Shown here in pieces: positions 35,015 to 45,182 of a stretch of 64,000 nt of DNA. Below the pieces are notes generated by a model. That model worked only from the letters and a program-made list of their open reading frames with translations. It was not told where the DNA came from and did not search any database. The position numbers and the translations under genes are program-made. Numbering within the stretch: position 1 is the first letter of the stretch; every line of letters starts with the position of its first letter. The stretch comes from Rebecca billardiae RCC1528. Taxonomy: Eukaryota > Haptophyta. The stretch is from positions 2,976,001 to 3,040,000 of the forward strand of contig OZ251222.1 in assembly GCA_965240325.2 (NCBI GenBank), given 5' to 3'.

Positions 35015-35530
35015 TGTCAAAAGCCCAAGGCAGCCATTGGCGCCATTCCCCAGCTCGAGGTTTCAATCTCAAGGCGCTGAGCAATTCTAAGCGCCACCAT
35101 GCTGAGGCTTCATTCCAATTCAAAACCTTATCATCGACCTCAACTGTCGGTTTTATTCACGTCCAGTGCACAAATTCATTCATCATCATTCATCGTGCAT
35201 TTCATAATGGCCAACAAGCCCAACAAGCGTCGCGGAACAATCCAGGAATCAAAGCTCCTGAGATGTTCTCAAGCCTTCGCAGGGCAATGCACTATCAGAT
35301 CATTCCGAGAACGTGCCTTCGCAATCAGAAGCCGAGAAGCATCTCCAAACTTTCTAATCACGAAAGTTCTGGGATGAGTCCTTCGTGAGAACCGCCTACA
35401 AAAGTTTTTCTCAGCGATCTGGAGCTACACCAGCCACACAACAAAACCGAACTGATCAGCAAGCAGGGCCAGACCCCTGCGCCACCATCGCCAAAGAGCG
35501 AACCTCCGCCAGCGCACGAAGTGCCAATCA
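35015..35530 (+). repeat. 5' LTR of the copia element
   Basis: Begins TGTCAAAAGCCCAAGG and ends GTGCCAATCA; same as 41423-41938 at an offset of 6,408. Confidence 0.95.
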
Positions 35531-38500
35531 TGAGCTCATGGGAGCTTCGCGGCGGACAACGTGGGAACACACCGCGCGGACGCGCGCGGTTTCACCCGAA
35601 CTCGAAGGTCGACATCCGCGAGGATTTGACCGACGACACCACCAGACCGGCGGCGCAGCAGCCAAAGCGCGCGTCACGCGACCGACCGGAACGCAACCAC
35701 TCTCGACCTTCGCAGCAGCCGCGAGGCGAGAGGACGCGTACTTCGAACGAGCAGCTGCGCTCGTTCAAGAACCTCGACTACCGCTTCGGACATCCCCCGC
35801 GGAGCGAGCAAGACCACAACCTCAGCGGCCGCGACGGCAAAGCCCAGCGACAACGCGTACTACAGGTCAAGCGCCGCAAGTGGCGCTTCAAGGTCAACAA
35901 GGACTCCAACCACGCACCCGACGACGGGGCGTGGAGAGCGGAGCGCACAGAGCCACCCAGCGCCGCGTCTGCGCTGCGGGACCCGCTCCAGCCGCGGGGT
36001 CACAACCACCAAACCTCGCAACGCGAGGCCAAACGCGGCGCGCGCACGCGCACCGCGCACGCGCAAAGTATCCCCACGCTGATTCCCAGCGCGCGTCAGA
36101 CACAGGGACGACAGTCGGCGACCGACTCGATCCCATATGTCCCCTCCTTCACGTTCCAGATTCTCCCTTCCGTCTATGCGGGCGGCTGGGACTCTACGCC
36201 CGCCTACAAGGGCGCGGCGACAACGCCTAACCAGTGGAGTGAGATTGATGACGATGATCCAGCGTCGTGCCAGCCGTGCGACAATCAGTCGTGCACATCG
36301 AGGCATTGCCTTCTTGAGTGCAACATCTGTGGGATGGGCAGAGTCTGCAGCTACCGATGCGCAGACGCCATCCAGGTTCAGCATCAGCTCGAATGTGAGC
36401 AGATCATCCAGTTTGCAGCGATGAACGATGGGATTGACATCGATGATGATGGCATTCACGTCCACCAACAGGACGGACCCGTCGCAGCGGCTGATCGCCG
36501 CAGCCTGAGCGTCGTGAATGACGCAGGCGCCAGCCTCGATGATATTTGCCCTTGGCGGCCATCTAAACGATGCACTATCTACTCGGGAGGCTTCATCGCA
36601 GCAGCCGCAGAGCGGCATCAAGGTCACAACTACACAGTTGGAGACTATGTGCGGGAAAGGGACGAGCTTCACCAAAGCAAGTTTGATCTCATGTTCCATT
36701 GTAACGACGCACTCCTACAGCCAGGTGTCGCATGCTTACTGCACGACGAGTTCTATGGGCTGACTTCTGAAGCAGGCGAGGGACACTCGCCAGCTGACGA
36801 CGGTCCACCTGGACATGGCACAAACTACCCGCCTGCCGCGACTGGCGCCGACAACAGCGCACAGCAGAGCAGCGATGGGGACGAGTCCTCTACGTCGGAC
36901 ATTGACAGCTATGCCACAGCAGAGGACCACATTGAGACAAGCTCGCCCCACGCGTCACCGCGAACGCGCAGAAATGGAAGCGAAGCTTGCACCTACTTGC
37001 CCGACGCACATGCAATGATGGCTGTGCAGACAAGCCAGCCCGGCGTCGGAAGCTACAAGCTGACGAATTTCTTCACAATCAAATCGAAAATGGCTATCCA
37101 CGGAGCGATCAAGGACGCAGTCACCGAGGTCAAGGCTTCCTACAAGGGAAGAGCGACCGACACTACGTCGTCCATGGTCACCCTCGTCGAGGCCAGGCTC
37201 TCCGGATACGCGCTGGCCGAGGCAGCCGTGTGGACAGCCGAAAATGCTATTCGGGAACCTTACGCAACCGCATTCGCAAACATGGACGCGGACACCACCA
37301 TCATGCAGATGACGATCGTCTACGAGCGATCGGTGGAAGTACTTTTCAAGCGTATCAAGGACATGATGCTGCCAAGTCTCTTTTCGTACCTCGAGTCGAA
37401 AAGGCACATCGTGAACCCGAATGAGAATTTCCTGAATTTACATACTCTGCTCGAAATCTTCGAGCACGAGCTGAACGTATCGACCATGTCGGAGCTCCGG
37501 GCTGAGTTCAAGAAGCTCTACCCGGACCGACCGACCCCGGTGAGCGGCCCTGAGATGATCAAGCAAACGGTGGAGATGGTACGCGCATCACGCTATCGAG
37601 AGCTAGACGACGCCACACTCCTCGTGTTCAAGCTGTACAATGGGATGCACGAGCACCCAGAGGTCTACTCGACCGTCATCTCTATTTACGGTTCAATGTC
37701 GCCCCAGCAATGCGTGGCGCAGACCGAACAGCTCACCGCCCAGATCGAGGACGCATACAGGCGTTGGACTCAGTCGCCCAAGGGACGACAGGCAACGCAA
37801 CGTGACCCCAAGCGGGGCGGTCCCGCGCACGCTCTCAATACTGAGGAGGCGGACCGCCGACAACCAGCAGTCACGTGCTCGCATTGCGGACTACGCAATC
37901 ACACCGCAGAACGGTGCTGGAAGCTACATCCAGACTTGCGGCCACCCAGGCCGCCCGGTGCACCAAAACAGGGCAACTTCAAGCCGCCCGCCGAGCCCGG
38001 CAGGTATGACGGCAAGTTCATCAAGGTACCTCCGCCCCCCAAGTGGGCGGGGAGGCCGCGAGCCCAGATGGTGCAAGACGAGGACATCGACCCGGAACCC
38101 GATGACGCAGATCTCGAGCCGACGCAATACGCGTATCTGGACTCGGGCGCGTCCCAATCATTTGTCGATATCAACCTCGGCCTGCTACACAATGCTCATC
38201 CGATCAGCATGTCTGTCAAGGTCGCCAAGCGCGACATTGAGCTACACGCATCCAAGGCAGGCGACATGTACGTATACTTACTCGACGCCGACTCAGACAC
38301 AACCGTGCCGGTGTGCCTGGAAAACGTCGTCGGAGTCGAAGATCTCGATACTACTCTCTTTTCAGTCAACGCGTTCGCCGCGGCCGGAATGGCTGTGGTG
38401 TTCGACGAACGACCATACATCCGCATCGGCCCCAAGAGGGTTCATTTGCGCCCCGACAACACTGTCGGATTCAAGGCAGTCGTACCCAAGGCAGAGACAG

Positions 38501-41415
38501 CCATGCCGGCCACCGCGGACGACATGCCACCAGACGTCGACCCGATCAAGAACGGTCGAAAGATCACGCTCTGGCAATCCAGACTAGGATACGCCGATAT
38601 CAAGCGTGTACGCGCAACCTACCGCGCGAACGACAAGATGTCGGAGGCATCGCCCTGCACGTACCAGCCCTCCGACATTGCCAAGTTCAAAGCTAAGCCG
38701 TTCCCGGGCACACGTGAGAGGACAACTCGACCGCTCGAGATGCTCCACAACGATGTCATCGGGCCCATCAACGGGCTGCCCGCCAAGACTCCAAGGTGGG
38801 GAACTCTATTCATCGATGATTTTTCCGGATACATGCGAGTCCTTCGCAGGTACGACATGCTATGCAACTACATGTCGCCCCCCCACACGCAGCAGCTGAA
38901 CGGCGTCGCCGAACGTGGCCTCGGAGTCATCATGAATGACGCCAGGACAATGCTGTACCTCTCAGGCGTACACCACAAATGGTGGCATTGGGCAGCCAAG
39001 TGCGCTGCCGCGCAACGCAACCTGATGAGCAAGCATCCTACCAGCGATGGCAAGCTGGTTTCGCCGCACGAGTTGATGTTTGGCACCTCGCCCGGGCCCT
39101 TCCTGCAAAAGCTGAGAGTCTGGGGCTCGCCCTGCATCTACCTCGTACAGTCGATCAACAAGCAGAACAAGCTACTCCCGCGCGCGCGGGAGGGCATCTT
39201 ATTGGGATACGGATTTGACGGTATCTTCGAGCGAGGCGCGATCAAGCGATCGCACGGATACATCGTTTTGAGTGCCGACGACGGGAAAATCGTCATCACT
39301 CGGCATTTCAAGTTCAACGAGCAAGTCATTTTGGATCGAATCTCTACGCATTTCAAGGAGATCCGCGAAATTCGGGACCCCCTGCTGGCGTGGAGCGCTC
39401 GGCGACCCCCTCAAGGTGCAGATGCTGGTAAGACCCATGACAGCAACACCAACGAGGAGGGCGGCGAAGAGTTTGCCAGCAGCAGCAGCGACGCCGACAG
39501 CGGCTCCGAGCGCGGAGGAGACGATCCACCATCGCCGGACGAGAAATCAGACGACGATGACGACGAGGATGACGGGGACGGCCCCGACGACGACGAGAAG
39601 GGAGATGACGGCGACGACGACGGTGATGAAGACGGCCCCGGAGCTGGAGGCGGACCATCGCCCAGCAACGCGCCGCCGCAGCCGAAGCAGCCTCCTCCCT
39701 CCGCCGATCGCCGCCCACAGCGGACCCGCAACATGACTGGCAAGTCATACTTCCCGTCGACGCGGCGCGCGCGCGCGCGCGCGCAGCTCGCGCAGCTCGC
39801 ATCAGATATCCCGGTACCTACATCGTTCAAGGAAGCGATGGAGAGCAAGCAAGCATCCGATTGGACAAGGGCTATCATGGAAGAATACGAGGCCCACGAC
39901 AGACTGGGCACATTCACGCCCGTCGTTGTTCCCAAAGGGAAAGCAATTATCCCATCGAAGCTGGTCTTCAAGGTCAAAGCCAATCCAGATGGTACCATCG
40001 AACGGTACAAGGCAAGATTGGTTGGTCAAGGCTTCCGCCAGATTCAAGGAGTCAATTACGACGAGGTATTCTCGCCTACTATCCGGTACGAGAATGTACG
40101 CCTCCTATTGGCACTGACGACAGAGCTACGAACACCAGAAAGACCTTGGATCATCCACTCCGCGGACGTGAGTACGGCGTACCTCCAAGCCCCTTTGGAG
40201 GACGGCCTGAAGATCTACACTACGCTACCCCCGCTGTACCCGTGTACTCTCAAGCCACCTGAGGGGCATGTGGTCGCGGCCGACTGGGATATGGCCCTTC
40301 CAGGATTTAAGCAGAGCGGCAGACGATGGCACCTCCGCCTCAGCCAGAAACTGCGAGAGAAAGGATTCAAGAAACTCGCACAGTCGGAGTGCATCTTCGT
40401 CCGCATCTCCGGAGACATCATCGACGTCATCGCAGTGTACGTGGACGATCTGCTTATTCTGAGCAGCTCCCCCGACAGCGCAAGGCCCAGCTCGATTATT
40501 GAGGAAATTCGAAAAGAATTTACCCTCCGGGATTTGGGACCAGCAACGACGTTCCTGGGCATGAATATCACCCAGGGGCCCAAGTCGACGACTATCTCCA
40601 TGTCACAGTACATCACTGATCTCCTCAAGAGGCACGACATGAGCGACATTACGCCCGTCGACAACCCGTGCAGATCGGCAGCAGAGCATCCGACAGCAGT
40701 CGAGACAGACGATTCATCATCGTGCTCGTCGGAGGAATCAAAGACCTACCGAGCAATTGTCGGAGCGCTACTATTCATCATGAACACCTGCCGACCCGAC
40801 ATCAGCTACGCAGTCAACATGTTGGCAAGGTACATGGCAAGCCCAAGTTCGAACGACCTTAAAGGTGCCAAGCGAGTGCTCAGGTACTTGGCCGGGACAA
40901 AGAATTCCGGCATCACTTTCAAATCAACACCTACTCAGCCACGGACGGAGATGTTTGTGGACTCGGATTGGGCCAACGATACAAAGGATCGCCGCTCGAC
41001 AGGAAGCTATATCTACTTCCACGCAGGCGGCCCAGTATCGTGGCGCACCTTCAAGCAGTCAATCACAACCCTCTCATCATGTGAGGCCGAATATGTCGCT
41101 CTCGCGGAAGGAGCCAAAGAGGCAGTTTACCTACGCGACATCATCAGCGATATTCTCAATATTCCCAAGACGCCCATTGTGATCCATGAGGACAACAAGG
41201 GGGCGATTGATCTCTCGAAGAACAGCATTCATCATAAGCGCACCAAGCACATCGACGTACGACACCATTTTATTCGAGATTGTGTCGACCTCGGTGCAGT
41301 CAACATTATCAAGGTACACACATCGGAAAACATCGCCGATTGTCTTACCAAGGCGCTACCCAAGGACAAGTTTGCAAAATTCCGAGACATCATGGTTGCA
41401 CCAGTTTCGAATTGA
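35530..41415 (+). CDS. Copia Gag-Pol polyprotein
   Basis: 1,961 codons without stop from an ATG at the LTR/internal junction. Order: basic N-terminal part; a Cys/His cluster resembling a MYND finger (~36270-36402); Gag helices; zinc knuckle CSHCGLRNHTAERC (37876-37917); aspartic protease YLDSGAS (~38137-38154); integrase region (~38566-39030); acidic spacer; reverse transcriptase with YVDD at 40438-40449; RNase H with DSDWA, SSCEAEYVAL, HEDNKGAI and KHIDVRHHF. Integrase is odd: the zinc module has WQSRLGY where copia members have H residues at the Q and Y positions, and after FIDDFSGY only ~15 residues lead to the NGVAER glutamate, so the DNGGEY segment with the second catalytic Asp is absent. 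RT and RNase H look complete. Confidence 0.93.
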   Translation: MSSWELRGGQRGNTPRGRARFHPNSKVDIREDLTDDTTRPAAQQPKRASRDRPERNHSRPSQQPRGERTRTSNEQLRSFKNLDYRFGHPPRSEQDHNLSGRDGKAQRQRVLQVKRRKWRFKVNKDSNHAPDDGAWRAERTEPPSAASALRDPLQPRGHNHQTSQREAKRGARTRTAHAQSIPTLIPSARQTQGRQSATDSIPYVPSFTFQILPSVYAGGWDSTPAYKGAATTPNQWSEIDDDDPASCQPCDNQSCTSRHCLLECNICGMGRVCSYRCADAIQVQHQLECEQIIQFAAMNDGIDIDDDGIHVHQQDGPVAAADRRSLSVVNDAGASLDDICPWRPSKRCTIYSGGFIAAAAERHQGHNYTVGDYVRERDELHQSKFDLMFHCNDALLQPGVACLLHDEFYGLTSEAGEGHSPADDGPPGHGTNYPPAATGADNSAQQSSDGDESSTSDIDSYATAEDHIETSSPHASPRTRRNGSEACTYLPDAHAMMAVQTSQPGVGSYKLTNFFTIKSKMAIHGAIKDAVTEVKASYKGRATDTTSSMVTLVEARLSGYALAEAAVWTAENAIREPYATAFANMDADTTIMQMTIVYERSVEVLFKRIKDMMLPSLFSYLESKRHIVNPNENFLNLHTLLEIFEHELNVSTMSELRAEFKKLYPDRPTPVSGPEMIKQTVEMVRASRYRELDDATLLVFKLYNGMHEHPEVYSTVISIYGSMSPQQCVAQTEQLTAQIEDAYRRWTQSPKGRQATQRDPKRGGPAHALNTEEADRRQPAVTCSHCGLRNHTAERCWKLHPDLRPPRPPGAPKQGNFKPPAEPGRYDGKFIKVPPPPKWAGRPRAQMVQDEDIDPEPDDADLEPTQYAYLDSGASQSFVDINLGLLHNAHPISMSVKVAKRDIELHASKAGDMYVYLLDADSDTTVPVCLENVVGVEDLDTTLFSVNAFAAAGMAVVFDERPYIRIGPKRVHLRPDNTVGFKAVVPKAETAMPATADDMPPDVDPIKNGRKITLWQSRLGYADIKRVRATYRANDKMSEASPCTYQPSDIAKFKAKPFPGTRERTTRPLEMLHNDVIGPINGLPAKTPRWGTLFIDDFSGYMRVLRRYDMLCNYMSPPHTQQLNGVAERGLGVIMNDARTMLYLSGVHHKWWHWAAKCAAAQRNLMSKHPTSDGKLVSPHELMFGTSPGPFLQKLRVWGSPCIYLVQSINKQNKLLPRAREGILLGYGFDGIFERGAIKRSHGYIVLSADDGKIVITRHFKFNEQVILDRISTHFKEIREIRDPLLAWSARRPPQGADAGKTHDSNTNEEGGEEFASSSSDADSGSERGGDDPPSPDEKSDDDDDEDDGDGPDDDEKGDDGDDDGDEDGPGAGGGPSPSNAPPQPKQPPPSADRRPQRTRNMTGKSYFPSTRRARARAQLAQLASDIPVPTSFKEAMESKQASDWTRAIMEEYEAHDRLGTFTPVVVPKGKAIIPSKLVFKVKANPDGTIERYKARLVGQGFRQIQGVNYDEVFSPTIRYENVRLLLALTTELRTPERPWIIHSADVSTAYLQAPLEDGLKIYTTLPPLYPCTLKPPEGHVVAADWDMALPGFKQSGRRWHLRLSQKLREKGFKKLAQSECIFVRISGDIIDVIAVYVDDLLILSSSPDSARPSSIIEEIRKEFTLRDLGPATTFLGMNITQGPKSTTISMSQYITDLLKRHDMSDITPVDNPCRSAAEHPTAVETDDSSSCSSEESKTYRAIVGALLFIMNTCRPDISYAVNMLARYMASPSSNDLKGAKRVLRYLAGTKNSGITFKSTPTQPRTEMFVDSDWANDTKDRRSTGSYIYFHAGGPVSWRTFKQSITTLSSCEAEYVALAEGAKEAVYLRDIISDILNIPKTPIVIHEDNKGAIDLSKNSIHHKRTKHIDVRHHFIRDCVDLGAVNIIKVHTSENIADCLTKALPKDKFAKFRDIMVAPVSN

Positions 41416-41422
41416 GGGGGCG

Positions 41423-41938
41423 TGTCAAAAGCCCAAGGCAGCCATTGGCGCCATTCCCCAGCTCGAGGTTTCAATCTCAAGGCGCTGAGCAATTCTAAGC
41501 GCCACCATGCTGAGGCTTCATTCCAATTCAAAACCTTATCATCGACCTCAACTGTCGGTTTTATTCACGTCCAGTGCACAAATTCATTCATCATCATTCA
41601 TCGTGCATTTCATAATGGCCAACAAGCCCAACAAGCGTCGCGGAACAATCCAGGAATCAAAGCTCCTGAGATGTTCTCAAGCCTTCGCAGGGCAATGCAC
41701 TATCAGATCATTCCGAGAACGTGCCTTCGCAATCAGAAGCCGAGAAGCATCTCCAAACTTTCTAATCACGAAAGTTCTGGGATGAGTCCTTCGTGAGAAC
41801 CGCCTACAAAAGTTTTTCTCAGCGATCTGGAGCTACACCAGCCACACAACAAAACCGAACTGATCAGCAAGCAGGGCCAGACCCCTGCGCCACCATCGCC
41901 AAAGAGCGAACCTCCGCCAGCGCACGAAGTGCCAATCA
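41423..41938 (+). repeat. 3' LTR of the copia element
   Basis: 516 bp, same as the 5' LTR by eye. Confidence 0.95.
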
Positions 41939-41942
41939 ATAT

Positions 41943-42527
41943 ATATATGTGGCGTTATAGCGCAGCTATAACCGAGTGTGTCCGGAGGCTAGAAGGAGGC
42001 GATGCAGGCGTGCCGCTTGCGACCAAGGGCTTAATCCATCATCTGCCACGAGTGCGTGATCCTGCAGGTGGTGACTGCTGGTACCCAATGGTGCCGGCTG
42101 CTCACGTTTCCGAGAAATTGCTGCTCCACCATCTCGACCGACCCTTCAACAGACAACACCAGGGAGTATGTTTGACAAGATCTTTACTATCATCATGATG
42201 TGCTATTATTACGTTCTTCATCACCACTCATGGCAGCACCTCCTTTATGGCCTCATGTCCAACTCTTCTAAACGGCTCGGTCGTGTCTATTTATTTGGCG
42301 GCTCTCGAGATAGCATGTGCTGAGATCGATCTCTTGGGAGCTTCTCCATCAGCATCCAGGCAGCTTCTCATTCGTCAAGCAAGCGGCCAGCCCCAAGCTC
42401 ATTATCGTTGTGGCCGCTTCTAGTAACTACGACCTGCTATCGAGCAGAGCCACTTGGGCATCCTCAGGCCCCCTGCTCATCCGCGCAGCAAAGCACAAAG
42501 AGGATCCATCGCCTCCCGTCGTGCTTC
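41943..42527 (+). repeat. Dispersed repeat B, copy 2 (585 bp)
   Basis: Partner of 9572-10156, same length, ~5 substitutions. It starts in the TA run that the copia element used as target and is followed within 9 bp by a (TA)n tract. Confidence 0.85.
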
Positions 42528-42533
42528 TTTGCG

Positions 42534-42535
<2 letters not shown>

Positions 42536-42628
<93 letters not shown>
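42536..42628. repeat. (TA)n microsatellite
   Basis: 93 bp of AT repeats. Confidence 0.97.
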
Positions 42629-42630
<2 letters not shown>

Positions 42631-42808
42631 CACTACTAGTATACTACGTATTAATATATAAGTGCCCAGTGAGTAGTAGTGGGACAGATCGGCCGCCCGA
42701 AGCGTGAATGTCGCTGCACCAGGCGCGGGTTTAACAATGTTCATGCGGTAGCGCCGCCCATCGATATCTGCAGCAAAGAGTCTTAAAAGAGAACGTGGGC
42801 AGGAGAGA

Positions 42809-44881
42809 TCAGCCAAACTTTCGTTGGTTGAAGCCGCCCATCATGCCGCCATTCGCTTGCTGCATGGGAGGCATGGCACCGCCAAAGCCGCCTCCCATCA
42901 TGCCACCGCCCATTTGCGGCATGCCGCCGCCCATCTGCGGCATGCCGCTGCCGCCCATGCCGCCGCCCATCTGCGGCATGCCGCCGCCGCCCATGCCGCC
43001 GCCCATCTGCGGCATGCCGCCGCCGCCCATGCCGCCGCCCATCTGCGGCATGCCGCCGCCGCCCATGCCGCCGCCCATCTGCGGCATGCCGCCGCCGCCC
43101 ATGCCGCCGCCCATCTGCGGCATGCCGCCCATCTGCGGCATGCCGCCGCCGCCCATGCCGCCGCCCATCTGCGGCATGCCGCCGCCGCCCATGCCGCCGC
43201 CCATCTGCGGCATGCCGCCGCCGCCCATGCCGCCGCCCATCTGCGGCATGCCGCCGCCGCCCATGCCGCCGCCCATCTGCGGCATGCCGCCGCCGCCCAT
43301 GCCGCCGCCCATCTGCGGCATGCCGCCGCCGCCCATGCCGCCCATGCCGTTGGCCATCATGCCGGGGCCCATCCCGCCCGGAGCCATCGGCGGGCGGCCG
43401 CCCATCATCGGCGAGCCCCCGCCCATCATGGGCGCACCGGGGCCCATGCCGCCTGGAGGCAACGGCGGGCGGCCGCCCATCATCGGCGAGCCCCCGCCCA
43501 TCTGCGGTGCGCCGGGGCCCATCCCGCCCGGTCCCATCGGCGGCCGGCCGCCCATCATCGGCGGCGCCGCGGTGCCACCAGCGCCGGGCAGGCCACCAGG
43601 GCCGCGGTTGCCGCCGAAGTCGGCCGGGTCGAGTGGGCCTGCGCCAGCCGGCTTGTTCGCGGGCGCGCCGCCGCTGTTGTACGCCGCCATGACGTCCATG
43701 ATGTTCGCCTTGGAGGCGGCCGGGGGTGGCGGCGCGGCCGGCGCGGGCGTGAGCAGGGAGTCCATCGCACTCATCGACTGAGGCGGCGGCGGCACGTTGA
43801 TGGCGAATGCGCTCCCGTTGCCTGTCGCGGCGCTCGACGCGGCGGGCTGCAAGGTCGAAGACGGCGCCATCGCCGCGAAGAGGTCGTCGCCGAACCCGCC
43901 GCTGGTGCCGGACTGGCCGCCGCCCCCACCAAAGGAGGTGGCGAATGGCGACGCGGCGGCCGCGCTGCTCGCGCCGTTCTGCTGCCCGCCCTGGGGAGGT
44001 GCGGGCGCGGCGGCGAAGCTGCCGAAGGCGGAGTCAGCGAATCCGCCCGCGCTGCTGGCCGCCGGTTTGGCAGCCGCGCTGCTGCCGAAGTTGGCGAAGT
44101 CGGAGCCGCCCAGGAGGTCGGGAGGCGCGCTGCGCATCATGGCCACCTGGGGCGTTCCAGAGGGCGCGCCGCCAAACGACGATGGCGGAGGGCCGGTGGT
44201 GGCGGCGGCGGACTGCTGCCGCGCGGGAGGGAGAGCCTGCCGAGGAGGTGCACCTGCAGACGAGCACGGTGGCGGAGCGGCGACGAGCGCGCGGGCGCGA
44301 GCAGCGCTTAGGGCGCTGATGCAAGGTCGCAAGTGCGCGCGCGCACATCGCCGCGCCACGTCGCGTTGTGCAGTGGCGCAGCGCCGTACCGCCCTCTCTG
44401 TAGTACATGCGATGGTTGTACGCCGCGTCGACGAACTGCTTGATGACCTTGTCCTCGTCCCCAGGCCTGGGCCTCCGCCCGCCCTGCGCCTCGAGGTTGC
44501 CAAGCCACGTGGCCGCACATGCCGCGTTGCCTGCTGGCGAGGACCGCCGTGCGCAGTCGTGACGTGTCAGCGACTGGGAGCATTCGGTGTGCACGCCCCG
44601 CGCGCGGCGCGGGGGGGCGGGGAAGCGTATTAGGCGCGAGACTCACCTCCGCCGTTCGCCGTCTTGAGCTTGTCAACCTCCTCGCGGCTCCAGTTGGACA
44701 TGCGCACGCTCTTGCATCGGTGGCTAAAGGCCTGGTGCGCGCTCTTGCACGACGAGCACACAAAGGTCTTGAACGGCACGCAGACCGCGTCGAAGCCCAG
44801 CTTGTCCTCTTTCTGGCAGTTCGGGCAGATCTTGTTCGCGGGCTCGCGCCGGATCTCGCTCAGCTCCTTCTCGACGCTCAT
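42809..44881 (-). CDS. ArfGAP-domain protein, AGD14/AGFG-like, with Met-Gly repeats (3 exons)
   Basis: Exons 44881-44647, 44530-44390 and 44253-42809, 606 residues. Both introns are phase 1 (GTGAGT...CAGCAG; GTACGG...CTGCAG). Residues 1-130 form the ArfGAP domain: KICPNCQ ... FVCSSCKSAHQAF as the C4 zinc finger, HRCKSVRMSNWSREEVDKL, then GGNAACAATWLGN and a KQFVDAAYNHRMYYRE helix after splicing. The residue set FVC..C...H..F.HR.KSV.MS fits the plant AGD14 / animal AGFG branch. The usual catalytic Arg, one position after the SGIHR-type motif, is not in its classic place (SAHQAF), so GAP activity is uncertain. The C-terminus has Phe-Gly/Ala-Pro segments (DSAFGSFAAAP, FANFGSS), then ~12 repeats of MGGGGMPQMGGG. 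AGFG-type proteins work in vesicle traffic; Phe-Gly segments bind clathrin adaptors or nucleoporin partners. Confidence 0.85.
42905..43345. repeat. 36-bp coding minisatellite in the ArfGAP gene
   Basis: Tandem 36-bp units (12 codons, GGMGGGGMPQMG in minus-strand translation) with one shortened unit near 43120. Confidence 0.95.
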
Positions 44882-45182
44882 CGCTCGGCACGCCGATGAG
44901 TCCACCGAGCAGTTGCGTGGGTATCTGGGGTCGCGGCCGCAGAGATCCGCCGATCTGCTGGGCCAAAGTGTCTGGCTGGAGAAAAGCGCGGCGGTGTCGG
45001 TGCGAACTCACGAGGGCGTGCCGGTGGCGCATCCGGACAGTTGGACCGTTGTGCTTCGTCCGGACGCACGGGTGCAGCCGCGCGGCAAGCCAGTGGCTGT
45101 CGCGCTGTGGCGGGCGCGCACAACCCCAGTGCTCTGTCTTTCTTGGGTGCCTCCACGCGGAGCGCGGCCCCAGAGCCGCTCC
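44882..45182. promoter_or_regulatory. Bidirectional promoter, ArfGAP / UBA-like genes
   Basis: 301 bp between start codons of head-to-head genes; no other coding frame with support. Confidence 0.45.

Larger units (their letters stand above)
35015..41938 (+). mobile_element. Ty1/copia LTR retrotransposon, full length
   Basis: 6,924 bp: 516-bp LTRs (TG...CA ends), one long gag-pol frame, and a G-rich purine stretch GAGGGGG just before the 3' LTR. ATATA flanks both sides (35010-35014 and 41939-41943), a 5-bp target duplication taken from a TA repeat. I saw no LTR difference, so insertion is recent. No clear methionine-tRNA primer site follows the 5' LTR. The order protease, integrase, RT, RNase H defines copia type. 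Confidence 0.95.

Noticed and set aside
35099-35377. 92-codon frame inside the LTRs
   Set aside because: Present in both LTRs as a by-product of their duplication; it overlaps promoter/terminator sequence and has no domain.
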